Assembly (NCBI GenBank): GCA_003165095.1
Contig: PLSH01000074.1
Coordinates: 1,384-7,018 of the forward strand
Length of the DNA stretch: 5,635 bases
Source of the DNA: Acidobacteriaceae bacterium
GTDB taxonomy: Bacteria > Acidobacteriota > Terriglobia > Terriglobales > Acidobacteriaceae
Direction: 5' to 3'
In this document: positions 5,295-5,635 of the stretch, one piece after another
How positions within the stretch are numbered: position 1 is the first letter of the stretch
Layout of the letters: every line of letters begins with the position of its first letter
Program-made: the position numbers and the translations under genes
The notes under the pieces: generated by a model
Told to the model about the DNA's origin: nothing
The model's input: only the letters and a program-made list of their open reading frames with translations
Database searches by the model: none

Positions 5295-5635
5295 TTACTT
5301 GCCCGTGTAAACCACGCGCCACACGCTGCGTGAACCATCGTCGGTGACGTAGAGCGCGCCATCGTGCCCCACCGCAACGCCCACCGGCCGGCCCCAGACC
5401 TGGCCTTCGGACGTGACAAATCCGGTCAGGAAATCCTCATATTCTCCAGTAGCCTTCCCGTTTTTCATTGGGATCATGATGACCTCGTAGCCGCCGCGGT
5501 TCTTGCGGTTCCACGAACCATGTTCGGCGGCAAACGCATCTCCCTCATACGCAATCGGAAAACTGCTCTTCCGCGTTGGATAAAATACCATCCCCAGCGA
5601 AGCCATGTGCGGTTGCACCAGCACGTCCGGCGTGA
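5295..5635 (-). CDS. PQQ-dependent sugar dehydrogenase / L-sorbosone dehydrogenase-like protein, C-terminal fragment
   Basis: The last 112 codons of a gene that enters from the right edge; the frame stays open to the end of the window (TPDVLVQPHMA...), so the GTG at 5624 is not its start. The segment AYEGDAFAAEHGSWNRKNR, then GYEVIMIP, EDFLTGF, WGRPVGVAVGHDGALYVTDDG and a final WRVVY strand are the closing blades of the six-bladed beta-propeller in the sorbosone dehydrogenase / soluble quinoprotein glucose dehydrogenase-like family. These are usually secreted enzymes that oxidise sugars or sugar aldehydes with PQQ. The Arg in GRPVGV occupies the region where quinoprotein glucose dehydrogenases place Arg residues near the cofactor; this is by analogy only. 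It ends with TAA at 5297-5295. No signal peptide can be judged because the N-terminus is missing. The true substrate is unknown, and some relatives have no shown activity. Confidence 0.85.
   Translation of the reverse strand, partial: TPDVLVQPHMASLGMVFYPTRKSSFPIAYEGDAFAAEHGSWNRKNRGGYEVIMIPMKNGKATGEYEDFLTGFVTSEGQVWGRPVGVAVGHDGALYVTDDGSRSVWRVVYTGK

Overview
The window is GC-rich (about 60% by eye) bacterial DNA with five protein-coding genes and no mobile element, CRISPR array, tRNA or rRNA that I can see. It carries a secreted CE15-type carbohydrate esterase, a sorbosone/PQQ-type sugar dehydrogenase, a NorM-like MATE pump and a chemoreceptor behind a flagellar-type promoter. Together these suggest a motile, soil-dwelling, polysaccharide-degrading bacterium. 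My best guess is an acidobacterium (Terriglobia-like), inferred from family content and style only.

Layout, left to right. (1) Positions 1-50, minus: the first 16 codons of an FAD/NAD(P)-binding oxidoreductase of the dihydrolipoamide dehydrogenase/transhydrogenase superfamily. (2) Positions 51-375: a 325-base gene-free stretch holding that gene's ribosome binding site, a leader hairpin and one or two candidate terminators for the chemoreceptor. (3) Positions 376-2088, minus: a complete 570-residue methyl-accepting chemotaxis protein with a four-helix-type periplasmic domain, HAMP and a 40H-class signalling hairpin. (4) Positions 2089-2306: a divergent promoter region with a sigma-28 (FliA)-like promoter facing the chemoreceptor and a sigma-70-like promoter with a 10-bp palindrome facing the esterase. 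(5) Positions 2307-3782, plus: a secreted glucuronoyl-esterase-like (CE15) hydrolase of 491 residues. (6) Positions 3767-5149, minus: a MATE family pump of 460 residues that overlaps the esterase tail-to-tail by 16 bp. (7) Positions 5150-5294: a structured intergenic region with a perfect 19-bp inverted repeat and a second hairpin that covers the only ribosome-binding-like sequence before the MATE gene. (8) Positions 5295-5635, minus: the C-terminal end of a PQQ-dependent sugar dehydrogenase-like beta-propeller.

The genes do not form one pathway operon. The esterase (cleavage of glucuronoyl esters in plant cell-wall polymers) and the sugar dehydrogenase (periplasmic oxidation of sugars or sugar aldehydes) fit a saprophytic lifestyle. 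The chemoreceptor and the pump look like independent transcription units. I found no clear new multigene system. The points most worth a second look are the 19-bp hairpin and structured MATE leader, the sigma-28-like promoter, and the displaced catalytic acid of the CE15 enzyme.
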